DNA of 9,296 bases, taken from assembly GCA_900553345.1 (NCBI GenBank), contig USDE01000042.1:1-9296 (forward strand), in the 5' to 3' direction. Numbering within the stretch: the stretch's first letter is position 1; each line of letters opens with the position of its first letter. This document shows, one piece after another, positions 1 to 7,185 of the stretch. Under the pieces are notes generated by a model. The model was not told where the DNA came from. It saw nothing but the letters and a program-made list of their open reading frames with translations, and made no database searches. The position numbers and the translations under genes were made by a program. This DNA is from an uncultured Collinsella sp. GTDB taxonomy: Bacteria > Actinomycetota > Coriobacteriia > Coriobacteriales > Coriobacteriaceae.

Positions 1-1
1 C

Positions 2-2800
2 CCCAACGGCTCTTGGGGTTGGGTGCTCAATTCCATTACGTCGCCTTTCGATGCCGATCGCACCCTTGCATACGACCATGCTACGGGTGCCTATTGGCAA
101 CTATTCATCAACGGCGTCGCTGCGTCGGTGGGCGCTGGCAACTACAAGCTCGAGGCGGGCGACTCTGTCGTCTGGTGTTACTCGAAGTACGGTGACGCTG
201 CGCCCACCGACCAGCTTTCGGTAAGCTGTACCGTTGTCGGTCAGGACGCTTCAGGTGCTCAGCAGACGTGGGCGCAACCTACGACCTCGCTGGTGGAAGA
301 GGGCGCAACTGCCGCCGATCTTTCCGAGCAGGTCTTTAAGCAGGTCGGTATTGGCGCCGACACTGGCACGGGCTCGTACGGTTGGTTCCTCAATTCGTTG
401 ACCTCGCCGTTCGAAAAGAACGTGACGCTTTCGACCGAGCAGGTTAACGAGAGTACCTGGAAATACTGGCAGTTCTTTGTCAACGGCAAGATGGCCAATG
501 TCGGCGCCGGCAACTACACGCTCAAGGCCGGCGATGAGATTGCCTGGGTCTATGGTTCCGATGGCACCATGCCCGGTCAGGTTTCTGTCTCGATGGAGAT
601 CATCGGCAAGAAGGACGATAAGGCACAGCGCTGGACCGATCCTTCGAAGCAGGTGTTTGTTGGGGGCACGACGATCAAGGACGCCACTGCCGCCTACTTT
701 GATGCCTTGGGCATCAAGTCCGAGATGTACGATCAGCTGGGCTTCTGGGGCGTTCACAGCCTTGTCTCTCCGCTTGACGGCACTAAGTTGGCCGGCGCTT
801 GGTCGTACTTTGTTAACGGTGTTCCCGGTTCTCAGCTCGATAGTGACTACGTGCTCAAGTCGCGTGACAAGATCGTCTGGGCTTATGCTGCCGGCGATAC
901 GGTGCCTAATCCCGACGAGGTCGTAGTCAATCCGAGCGCCCCGCGTCCGACCGATTGGAAGTCCGATTGGGACGGCAAGTCCAATGCGGCGGTCGAGAAC
1001 GTTTCGACGCCTACGGGTGCGCTAGCGAGCTCTTGGACGTTCGACTGGAAGGCGTATTCTGGTTCGGCGTATCCCAACGCGAGTGAACCTATTGTCGTGA
1101 ACGGCAACGTGTATCTTGCCGTCAACAAGCGTTTGCTAAAGATTGACGCCAAGTCGGGCAAGGTCCTTGCCGAGTCGAATCTTAAGACTGCGGTCGGTTA
1201 CACCTCGCGCCCGATTTATGCGAACGGTTTGGTTATTGTTCCGCTTGACGGCGGTGCGGTCCAGGCTCTGACGGCTGACGCGCTCACAACGGTTTGGGTC
1301 ACCGACTCCGTGAGCGAGACTGCTCAGTCGAATTCTCAGCTGACAATTGATGGCAATTACCTCTATGTCGGCACCGTTGATGTCGACTATGGAAAGGGTA
1401 CGTACAATAACGGTCATCTGACGCGTATTAACATCCTGACCGGCGCTGTTTCTTGGCAGCATGTTAATGCCGACGAGGGTTATTACTGGACGGGCGCGAC
1501 GGTGGGCGATGACTTTGTCTTGGTTCCCACCAGTGCCGGTACCGTCGAGATGCTCAGCAAGTCTTCGGGCGATGTGCTCGGAAAGGTTTCGGTTGGTGCT
1601 GTTGTCAACTCCACCTGCGTGCTTTCGGCTGACGGCAGCCATGCCTATCTAATCTCGCGCGACGGCAAGCTGCACGTCTTGGCGATTTCTGATGGCGACT
1701 CACGCGATGCGGATGCCGCTTCGCGTATTACCGAGGAGCGTGTGGTCGACCTTGGCCTTACGGGATGTGCATGCGTGCCTACGACGACGTATGATGGCAA
1801 GCTGATTGTTGGCGGCGAGGTTGCTGGCGGCTCTGCGCTGGCGATTATTGATCCGGCCAACAACTTTGCCAAAACGCTGGTTTCGTCTGCTGATGGCACT
1901 GCGCTTCCTGCTGGCGGCATCAAGGGCGCTCCGCTCGTAAGTGTCCAGGGCGAAGACGCGTATGTCTACTTCACGGTTAACTACGGCGAGAGCCCTGATT
2001 TCGTTAACTACACCTCAGGCGGTGGCGTATATCGTTACAAGTTGGGTGACGCTGAGGCTTCTGGTGTGTTTAGCGCAACGGGCCACTACAACTTCTGTGA
2101 CTCGCCAATCGCTTGTGATGCCCAGGGCAACTTGTACTACATTAACGACTCTGGCACGCTGTTTAAGCTGAATGCTGGCGTTAAGGTTTCGTTTAGCGCT
2201 GGCGAGGGGTCCAAGGTCGATTTTCAGACTACGGCCGCCAACGGCTCTATCGCCAAGCCTGCCGATCCGACGCGCGAAGGCTACACCTTCGCTGGTTGGT
2301 ATACCGACGAGGCCTGTACGGAGGCATATGACTTTAGCGTTGCGGTGACGGCTGATATGACGCTGTATGCCAAGTGGATCAAGAATGCTGTTAACCCTGG
2401 TGGTAACGGTGGCTCTGGCTCCGCTGGCGGCAACGGCGGTTCGGGTAATGCCGGTGCTGGTTCTGGCTCCGGTAACGGCACAAACGGCCAGCAGGCTGGC
2501 GGTGCTGTTGCTCCGGGTAAGAAGCCGGTGTCGTCTACCACGACTACGACCGAGACCAAGGACAATAAGGATTCCAAGAAGAAATCCGATAAGTCCGGCA
2601 AGAAGGACAAGAAGTCCAGCAAGAAGGATGACAAGTCCGGCAAGTCCGACACGGGCTCGTCTGCATCGACCGCTGCCAAGAAGTCCGCTGCGGCTCCTTC
2701 GCAGGAGTCTGGCCTCAACCCGCTCGCCATCGCTGGCGTGGCGGCCGGCGTGATTGGTCTCGCCGTCATCGGCGTGTTCGTGTTCACCAAGCGCCGGTAG
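2..2800 (+). CDS. Multidomain surface protein, DUF4430 repeats plus PQQ-like propeller (5' partial)
   Basis: The gene is cut by the left window edge: the frame is open from base 2, and the GTG at 23 lies inside a repeat, so it is not the start. Visible order: three DUF4430-like (transcobalamin C-terminal-like) repeats at about 2-235, 284-607 and 650-892, sharing 'TSPF', 'W.FVNG', 'VGAGNY.L.AGD' and 'WVY' motifs (the third more diverged); a PQQ/quinoprotein-type beta-propeller at about 1030-2176 with phrases such as 'LLKIDAKSGKVLAES'; one InlB/Flg_new repeat at about 2180-2386 ending 'GYTFAGWYTDE...LYAKW'; a Gly/Asn/Ser linker to about 2518; a Lys/Ser/Asp linker at about 2555-2655; and a hydrophobic helix at about 2714-2788 followed by KRR. 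It is therefore probably exported and held in the membrane by its C-terminus; no LPXTG motif precedes the helix. Ligand and function are unknown; binding or adhesion is inferred. The next gene abuts its stop. Confidence 0.88.
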   Translation, partial: PNGSWGWVLNSITSPFDADRTLAYDHATGAYWQLFINGVAASVGAGNYKLEAGDSVVWCYSKYGDAAPTDQLSVSCTVVGQDASGAQQTWAQPTTSLVEEGATAADLSEQVFKQVGIGADTGTGSYGWFLNSLTSPFEKNVTLSTEQVNESTWKYWQFFVNGKMANVGAGNYTLKAGDEIAWVYGSDGTMPGQVSVSMEIIGKKDDKAQRWTDPSKQVFVGGTTIKDATAAYFDALGIKSEMYDQLGFWGVHSLVSPLDGTKLAGAWSYFVNGVPGSQLDSDYVLKSRDKIVWAYAAGDTVPNPDEVVVNPSAPRPTDWKSDWDGKSNAAVENVSTPTGALASSWTFDWKAYSGSAYPNASEPIVVNGNVYLAVNKRLLKIDAKSGKVLAESNLKTAVGYTSRPIYANGLVIVPLDGGAVQALTADALTTVWVTDSVSETAQSNSQLTIDGNYLYVGTVDVDYGKGTYNNGHLTRINILTGAVSWQHVNADEGYYWTGATVGDDFVLVPTSAGTVEMLSKSSGDVLGKVSVGAVVNSTCVLSADGSHAYLISRDGKLHVLAISDGDSRDADAASRITEERVVDLGLTGCACVPTTTYDGKLIVGGEVAGGSALAIIDPANNFAKTLVSSADGTALPAGGIKGAPLVSVQGEDAYVYFTVNYGESPDFVNYTSGGGVYRYKLGDAEASGVFSATGHYNFCDSPIACDAQGNLYYINDSGTLFKLNAGVKVSFSAGEGSKVDFQTTAANGSIAKPADPTREGYTFAGWYTDEACTEAYDFSVAVTADMTLYAKWIKNAVNPGGNGGSGSAGGNGGSGNAGAGSGSGNGTNGQQAGGAVAPGKKPVSSTTTTTETKDNKDSKKKSDKSGKKDKKSSKKDDKSGKSDTGSSASTAAKKSAAAPSQESGLNPLAIAGVAAGVIGLAVIGVFVFTKRR

Positions 2801-2804
2801 GTGA
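2799..2804 (+). promoter_or_regulatory. Ribosome binding site overlapping the preceding stop
   Basis: AGGTGA overlaps the TAG stop of the preceding gene (2798-2800) and lies 5 bases before the GTG at 2810. It matches the 3' part of the full Shine-Dalgarno consensus. It favours the GTG at 2810 over the GTG at 2801, which has no purine-rich site in front of it, and suggests translational coupling. Confidence 0.5.
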
Positions 2805-3697
2805 GGGCTGTGTCCAGTAAGCCTCAGGACGCCGAGTCCAAGCAGCCCGACTCGTCGTTCATCCAGCTTGACGATGTAAAGCAAAAGGGCGCCGCTTCGG
2901 CGGCGTCCGCTCCTCGGCGCAAGGCACTTGTTGGCGTTCTGACAGCCGCCTGCACCGTTTTGATCGTTGTGTCGCTAGGCTTTGTCCAACCTTCTTCCAG
3001 CGGTGCTTGGTCCATCGATTGGATCACTCGGGCCGTGGCGGGGAAGAGCGTTGCCGACTCTGGCTCTGCTGCCTCTCACAAGACAGAGGCGGGTTCCTCG
3101 TCTTCTGATGCCGCGGACTCTGAATCCAAGGAGTCGGATGAATCGGACTCCAAGGACGATTCCGAATCTTCGGACAAGGACTCCAAAAAGGAATCGAAGG
3201 AGAAGAAGTCCGAAGACAAGGGCGGCAAGACGTCCAACAACGCGTCTGCTGGACAGGGCTCTGAATCCGCCGGTGGATCGAGTTCTTCTGACGGCTCTTC
3301 TTCGGGCGGCGGCTCGGTGTCTGGCGGTGGGTCTGCATCCAACGGCGGCAACGCCTCTGCGGGCAATCAGGGCGGCTCGCAGCAGCCTGGTTACGTCACG
3401 GTGACGGTTGCGGTCACATCGAGCGCTGTGGGCAATCCCGTGTCTTCTGGTGGCACCTTCACCTTTAACGAGGGCGCAACTGCCTACGATGCCCTGTGTG
3501 CCCTTGGCCTTTCCGTGAATGCGCATGGCTCGTCGTACGGCACGTATGTCGCCGCCATTGGCGGTTTGGCCGAGAAGGAGCACGGCGGCACGAGTGGCTG
3601 GATGTACTCCGTCAACGGCGTGGCGCCCAACACGGCGTGCAGCAACTACGTCCTACACAACGGCGACAGTGTCGTCTGGTATTACGTAACGGGCTAA
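2801..3697 (+). CDS. Membrane-anchored DUF4430 protein with acidic Ser-rich stalk
   Basis: The gene follows the preceding stop with no gap; start GTG 2801 or, by ribosome-site spacing, GTG 2810 (three codons shorter). Counting from 2801 the product has 298 residues: a charged N-terminus, one hydrophobic helix at about 42-63 (signal anchor or long signal peptide), a Ser/Asp/Glu/Lys stalk at about 83-143, a Gly/Ser/Asn linker to about 196, and a DUF4430 domain at 197-298. That domain shows 'GWMYSVNGVAPN' and 'NGDSVVWYY', with cysteines 233 and 280 that could form a disulfide. The fold is that of the repeats in the upstream protein, so the two probably act together at the cell surface. DUF4430 resembles the C-terminal domain of transcobalamin, but no ligand can be deduced here. 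The stalk is net acidic, whereas the upstream protein's linker is net basic. Confidence 0.88.
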   Translation: MRAVSSKPQDAESKQPDSSFIQLDDVKQKGAASAASAPRRKALVGVLTAACTVLIVVSLGFVQPSSSGAWSIDWITRAVAGKSVADSGSAASHKTEAGSSSSDAADSESKESDESDSKDDSESSDKDSKKESKEKKSEDKGGKTSNNASAGQGSESAGGSSSSDGSSSGGGSVSGGGSASNGGNASAGNQGGSQQPGYVTVTVAVTSSAVGNPVSSGGTFTFNEGATAYDALCALGLSVNAHGSSYGTYVAAIGGLAEKEHGGTSGWMYSVNGVAPNTACSNYVLHNGDSVVWYYVTG

Positions 3698-3720
3698 ATG
3701 CCTCGACATAACACGCCATG

Positions 3721-3757
3721 CGGGCGGTTCGGACAAACATCCGAGCCGCCCGTCTTT
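3721..3757 (+). terminator. Rho-independent terminator of the surface-protein operon
   Basis: Arms 3721-3733 and 3740-3752 form a 13-bp GC-rich stem with one G-U pair and a 6-base loop (CAAACA), followed by TCTTT. It begins 23 bases after the stop of the DUF4430 stalk protein. Confidence 0.85.
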
Positions 3758-3795
3758 ATGCGAATGGGACTGGCTCGCCGGGTCTCTCTGCAAAC

Positions 3796-3829
3796 AAAAA
3801 ACCGGTTGGAACGAGAATTCCAACCGGTT
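3796..3829 (-). terminator. Rho-independent terminator of the GtrA-side transcript
   Basis: Arms 3800-3811 and 3818-3829 are perfect 12-base inverted repeats with a 6-base loop. Read on the minus strand, the stem is followed by TTTTGTTTG. It lies 26 bases beyond the stop of the GtrA gene ending at 3856 and faces the plus-strand terminator at 3721-3757, making a convergent pair. Confidence 0.85.
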
Positions 3830-3855
3830 ATACCTTCAAGCAAATGTCGAACAAA

Positions 3856-4263
3856 CTACGACTGTGCGCCCTCGAGGAAAAAGCGACGGCTAAAGTAGTT
3901 GTACCAGGTGACCAAGAACGTGGCGATGGCCTTCATGGCCTGGTAGCCGATGCTCAAAAACGTGACGCCCACAAACATGTACAGGTCGTTGAGGCCCAAA
4001 CCGATCACCGACAGGATGGTGAAGATCGTGAACTCGCGCTTGCGGCTCATGCCCTCGCGATGGTCGAACACGTACTTCATGCTGAGCCAGTAGTTAACCA
4101 CGACGGACGTGGTAAACGAGATCGTGGTGCTCATCAAAAAGTCGAGGTGGAACAGCTCGACGAGCGCAATGAGCATGCCCCAGTCGATGCCAAAGGAGAT
4201 AAGACCCACGACAGCAAACTTGAGGAACTGCTTAGTATGAGGTTGTGCCAGTGCCTTGCGCAC
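3856..4263 (-). CDS. GtrA-family membrane protein (first copy)
   Basis: The product has 135 residues, a normal GtrA size, with four hydrophobic segments at about 14-36, 43-65, 78-100 and 105-127. GtrA proteins are thought to move polyprenyl-linked sugars across the membrane for decoration of surface polymers; the substrate here is unknown. The loop 'SMKYVFDHREGMSRKREF' and the ending 'RRFFLEG' match closely the second copy at 4483-4878, so the two are paralogues. The start is GTG at 4263, preceded at 3 bases by GGATGTGAT, one mismatch from the ideal ribosome site; an in-frame TAA at 4306-4308 limits the frame upstream. The gene is separated from the second copy by 219 bases containing a hairpin and a possible promoter, and ends at a strong terminator. 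Confidence 0.9.
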   Translation of the reverse strand: MRKALAQPHTKQFLKFAVVGLISFGIDWGMLIALVELFHLDFLMSTTISFTTSVVVNYWLSMKYVFDHREGMSRKREFTIFTILSVIGLGLNDLYMFVGVTFLSIGYQAMKAIATFLVTWYNYFSRRFFLEGAQS

Positions 4264-4345
4264 GCAATCACATCCAATGCGTTGATGAATCGAGCAGAGG
4301 ATACTTTAGAGCTTTTGCATGGGAAACGTAAGGTCTTTGGCAAGA

Positions 4346-4371
4346 ACTATACGAACTCGCCAAATATTCAA
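4346..4371 (-). promoter_or_regulatory. Possible promoter of the first GtrA gene
   Basis: On the minus strand, TATAGT (4346-4351) resembles a -10 box and TTGAAT (4366-4371) a -35 box, but the spacer is only 14 bases, shorter than usual. It would give a leader of about 75 bases. A TTTGGC/GCCAAA inverted repeat (4336-4341 and 4359-4364) brackets the -10 box and could be an operator. Confidence 0.3.
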
Positions 4372-4411
4372 GAGCTAATCCGCAAACGTTGAAAATTTGC
4401 CCGTAAACGAG

Positions 4412-4461
4412 CGGCGCCCACGGACGATGCTTCGCTGAGCGCGCGTCGACTGTGGGCGCCG
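4412..4461 (-). terminator. Hairpin after the second GtrA gene, probable terminator
   Basis: Perfect 10-base arms at 4412-4421 and 4452-4461 enclose 30 bases that can pair further (GACG with CGTC). It starts 21 bases beyond the stop of the gene ending at 4483. The minus-strand side has only scattered T residues (GTTTA, then ATTTTC), so termination may be partial or Rho-assisted. Confidence 0.5.
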
Positions 4462-4482
4462 TAAGGCTATCGGGATGTCGAG

Positions 4483-4878
4483 CTACTTGGTCTCTTCGCC
4501 CTCCAGGAAGATCTTGCGGGTCACAAAGTTATAGACCATGACCAGTGCGGTGGCGCAAATCTTGGCGATATTGGCCTCGAGACCCAGGCCGGCATTGAGG
4601 GCCAGCACAATACCGTCGTTGAGTGCCAGGCCAATCACGGACAGCACGACAAAGATAATGAACTCGCGGCGGCGGCTCATGCCTTCTTTGTGCGCAAACA
4701 CGTACTTCATGCTCGCGACGTAATTAAAGATGAGCGAGACGATAAAGCCGCTGGTGTTGGCGATCAGGATGTTGAGGCCCAGACCGTAGTGGAGCAGATT
4801 CATGATGCCAAAGTCGATGACGGTGGCGATGACGCCGACGACGCCAAACTTCATGATCTGCGCAAGGAGCTTTTGCAT
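4483..4878 (-). CDS. GtrA-family membrane protein (second copy)
   Basis: From ATG 4878 the product has 131 residues with four predicted membrane helices (about 8-29, 35-56, 72-94 and 100-120). It has the same loop as the first copy ('SMKYVFAHKEGMSRRREF') and the same 'FLEG' ending. The likely role is flipping of a lipid-linked sugar for cell-envelope glycosylation; this is family knowledge and the substrate cannot be seen. The frame stays open to a TTG at 4941, but ATG 4878 is preferred: AAGGCAGG lies 4 bases before it, and the first residues then align with the start of the paralogue. It follows fbp by 78 bases on the same strand with no terminator between, so it is probably co-transcribed with fbp. 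No glycosyltransferase partner lies in the window. Confidence 0.9.
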   Translation of the reverse strand: MQKLLAQIMKFGVVGVIATVIDFGIMNLLHYGLGLNILIANTSGFIVSLIFNYVASMKYVFAHKEGMSRRREFIIFVVLSVIGLALNDGIVLALNAGLGLEANIAKICATALVMVYNFVTRKIFLEGEETK

Positions 4879-4882
4879 GGTA

Positions 4883-4890
4883 CCTGCCTT
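4883..4890 (-). promoter_or_regulatory. Ribosome binding site fixing the start of the second GtrA gene
   Basis: AAGGCAGG on the minus strand lies 4 bases before ATG 4878. It supports this start over the longer TTG form at 4941, whose only purine run (GGGGA) directly abuts the codon. Confidence 0.65.
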
Positions 4891-4956
4891 AGGGTGGCGC
4901 CGGGGCGCCGAGGGGATGACAAACCCAGAAAGTTTAGCCAATCCCCGCAGGCGCCG

Positions 4957-6873
4957 CTAGGCGCGCTCCTCGATAGCACCGTTTCTATATGCATCGAGCA
5001 GCTGGCGCAGGTCCTGGATCTGGCTGCGAATCTTAGCGCCGGTATCGGTGTCGCTCACCATGCGGCGACGGTCGGCCTGGTCAAAGCGATTGGTCTCGCT
5101 TTCGATGTCCACGTTGCGGGTGAGCGCCTCGGCAACGGTGGTAAAGGCCTGATGCGACTTGAGGCGGCAACCGCGCGAGCTGGAGATAAGCGTGTAGCCG
5201 GCGATACCCGTCTTGGGATGGTAGGCGCGGCAGAAGCCGCCGTCGATGACCAGCAGTTTGCCGTCGGCGCGGATGGGCTGTTCGCCCTTGGTGGTCTTGA
5301 CGGGGGTGTGGCCGTTGATGATGTGACCGGTCGGCGAGCAAGCCATGGGGACGACGCCAAACTCGTGCATGATGTCGTCGCAGACCGACGGCGACGTGGT
5401 GAGCGTGTAGTACGGATCCATCGGCTCGACCCAAGTGCTCTTATCGGCAATATAGGCGCGCTCGAAGGTGCGCACCAGGCGTCCGCTGGCAGGCGAGTTA
5501 AAGCCGATCCACAGGTACCACATCCAGTCGAGGGCGTCGCGGTCGCCGGTGCGCCAGGCACGGCGGGCGATGTGGTCACAAAAATCGAAATAATCGCGAC
5601 CGGCGTGCCAGGTGCCCAGGCAGTTCATGCTGCTAAAGGTGCCGTCCTCGTTGAGCGGCACGCAGCCGTGGAACAACAGATTGCCGTTGGTGACCTTGTA
5701 CATCGAGCCGTGGGTGTAGAGGAAATCGATATGGCGATGCAGGTGATCGGCGGTGACAAACTCGGACACGAGTTTGTCGATGATGTGCTGCTCCTCGGGC
5801 GTGAGCGAATAGGGGTCTGTCGGGTCGACGGTGGGGAAGTCGTTGGTCGTGAGCGGCCACACGCTGCCGTCGGCGAGCGTGACCGTGCCGGTGCCATGGT
5901 CGATCTTGTCGAGCAACAGACGGTCAGCCATGTCGAACTCGGGGTGGCGCTGAATAATCTGGCCCTCGAGCTTAAAGAGCAGTACGTTGATGGCCTTGAT
6001 CAGCGGGGTGATGGACTCGCCGGCGGTGTAGGTGGCATCGGCGAAGGCGACAAGTTCGCGCAACGAGATGCCGTAGTCGTTTTCGAGGATCTCGTAGTTG
6101 TCATAGCGCAGGTTGTTGCGCAGAACCGTGGCGATGCAGGCGGGCTCGCCGGCCGCGGCGCCCATCCACAGCAGGTCGTGGTTGCCCCACTGGATGTCGA
6201 GTGAATGGTAGGTGAGCAGGCGGTCCATAATCTTGGCCGCGCCGCCGCCACGGTCGAAGATGTCGCCCACCAGGTGCAGGTGGTCGACGGCGAGGCGTTT
6301 GATGAGCGAGGCGAGCGACTCGATAAAGTCATCGGCGCTCGCGGTCTCCAGGATGGACTCCACGATGCGCTCGTGATAGCGCACGCGATAGTTGTTCTCG
6401 TCCGGATGCGTGTGCAGCAGCTCGTCGATGATGTAGGCATAGTCGCGCGGGATGGCCTTACGCACCTTGGAGCGCGTGTAGCGGCTCGAAAGCGAGCGGG
6501 CGACCATGATGAGCTGGTCGAGCATCGTCTTGTACCAGGTGGGCGAGTCCTCGTGCTGGCTGCGGACCAGGTCGATCTTCTCGCGCGGATAGTAGATGAG
6601 CGTGCACAGCTCGCCCTTTTCGTCAAAGGAGAGCGTGTCGCCAAAGATCTCGTCGACATGCTCGCGCACGACGCCCGAGCAGTTGTTGAGGATGTGCATA
6701 AAGGCTTCGTATTCGCCATGCACATCGCTCATAAAATGCTCGGTGCCCTTGGGTAGGTTGAGGATGGCCGAGAGGTTGATGATCTCGGTGAATGCGGATT
6801 GCTCGGTGGGGAACTGTCTCGACAGCAGGCGCAGATACTTGAAGTCTTGCGGATTGCGATCGAATGCGACCAT
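4957..6873 (-). CDS. fbp: Fructose-1,6-bisphosphatase class III
   Basis: The enzyme hydrolyses fructose 1,6-bisphosphate to fructose 6-phosphate, the committed step of gluconeogenesis in the cytoplasm. The product is 638 residues, close to the 640-670 usual for class III (Bacillus-type) enzymes, which are unrelated to the class I and II folds. Metallophosphatase motifs are in order: DVHGE (50-54), GDIFDRGG (203-210), GNHD (230-233), FHGCVP (401-406) and GHTPVK (521-526), consistent with a two-metal active site. The start is ATG 6873, with GGAAGGTG 4 bases upstream; the open frame continues to 8028 but only through sequence antisense to the next gene. It begins a minus-strand cluster with two GtrA genes and is transcribed away from the degV gene through a shared control region with repeated TGGTAAA boxes. 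All motifs look intact. Confidence 0.95.
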   Translation of the reverse strand: MVAFDRNPQDFKYLRLLSRQFPTEQSAFTEIINLSAILNLPKGTEHFMSDVHGEYEAFMHILNNCSGVVREHVDEIFGDTLSFDEKGELCTLIYYPREKIDLVRSQHEDSPTWYKTMLDQLIMVARSLSSRYTRSKVRKAIPRDYAYIIDELLHTHPDENNYRVRYHERIVESILETASADDFIESLASLIKRLAVDHLHLVGDIFDRGGGAAKIMDRLLTYHSLDIQWGNHDLLWMGAAAGEPACIATVLRNNLRYDNYEILENDYGISLRELVAFADATYTAGESITPLIKAINVLLFKLEGQIIQRHPEFDMADRLLLDKIDHGTGTVTLADGSVWPLTTNDFPTVDPTDPYSLTPEEQHIIDKLVSEFVTADHLHRHIDFLYTHGSMYKVTNGNLLFHGCVPLNEDGTFSSMNCLGTWHAGRDYFDFCDHIARRAWRTGDRDALDWMWYLWIGFNSPASGRLVRTFERAYIADKSTWVEPMDPYYTLTTSPSVCDDIMHEFGVVPMACSPTGHIINGHTPVKTTKGEQPIRADGKLLVIDGGFCRAYHPKTGIAGYTLISSSRGCRLKSHQAFTTVAEALTRNVDIESETNRFDQADRRRMVSDTDTGAKIRSQIQDLRQLLDAYRNGAIEERA

Positions 6874-6877
6874 GAAG

Positions 6878-6885
6878 CACCTTCC
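6878..6885 (-). promoter_or_regulatory. fbp ribosome binding site
   Basis: GGAAGGTG on the minus strand lies 4 bases before ATG 6873. It decides the fbp start inside a much longer open frame. Confidence 0.75.
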
Positions 6886-7131
6886 GATGTGGTTGGTAAA
6901 ACTGACAAACAGCGTCAAACGTTTACCAGTATGCGCCGCTTTTGTTTCGATTGGAGATGGGAGGTCAAATTGTTGGCCGAACGGTTTGGTAAATCGATTT
7001 AGTTGAGGTAGATATGGCGGTTGAATGGAGACGCGGGGTCGTTTTTGCAGGCGCATACCTCCGGGATCGATAGGGATGATAACGGTAAAGATGTTCACTA
7101 CCTTTGGTTCAATTTGGTAAATAGTGGACAT

Positions 7132-7163
7132 TTGTACCGTATTCACGATTGCTGTGCGATAAT
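7132..7163 (+). promoter_or_regulatory. Probable degV promoter (extended -10)
   Basis: GATAAT at 7158-7163 is preceded by TGC, giving an extended -10 element. A weak -35 (TTGTAC, 7132-7137) lies 20 bases upstream. Transcription would start near 7170, about 22 bases before ATG 7192, leaving room for the ribosome site. Confidence 0.5.
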
Positions 7164-7179
7164 TTGCGCAGTAATGAGT

Positions 7180-7185
7180 AAGGAG
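7180..7185 (+). promoter_or_regulatory. degV ribosome binding site
   Basis: AAGGAG lies 6 bases before ATG 7192. It supports that start over the upstream in-frame ATG at 7174, which has no such site and lies very close to the inferred transcription start. Confidence 0.8.

Noticed and set aside
2387..2655. Repetitive linker DNA (GGC/GGT and AAG/TCC runs) as a tandem-repeat locus
   Set aside because: The repetition follows Gly/Asn/Ser and Lys/Ser/Asp codons without a regular unit, so it is low-complexity protein sequence and not a DNA repeat array.
2015..2884. 289-codon minus-strand frame opposite the linker and anchor region
   Set aside because: It is the reverse of low-complexity linker DNA and spans the junction of two well-supported plus-strand genes.
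3718..4392. 224-codon plus-strand frame across the first GtrA gene
   Set aside because: It is antisense to a clear four-helix GtrA protein and begins inside the terminator region; no recognisable domain.
4896..4909. GGCGC/GCGCC hairpin between fbp and the second GtrA gene as a terminator
   Set aside because: The stem is only 5 bp and no T run follows on the minus strand, so readthrough from fbp is expected.
4690..6756. Long open frames on the plus strand opposite fbp (504 and 183 codons)
   Set aside because: They lie antisense to a gene with complete phosphatase motifs, their sequences look like reverse-frame Val/Ala/Gly/Asp/Arg-rich artefacts of GC-rich DNA, and no family motif is visible.
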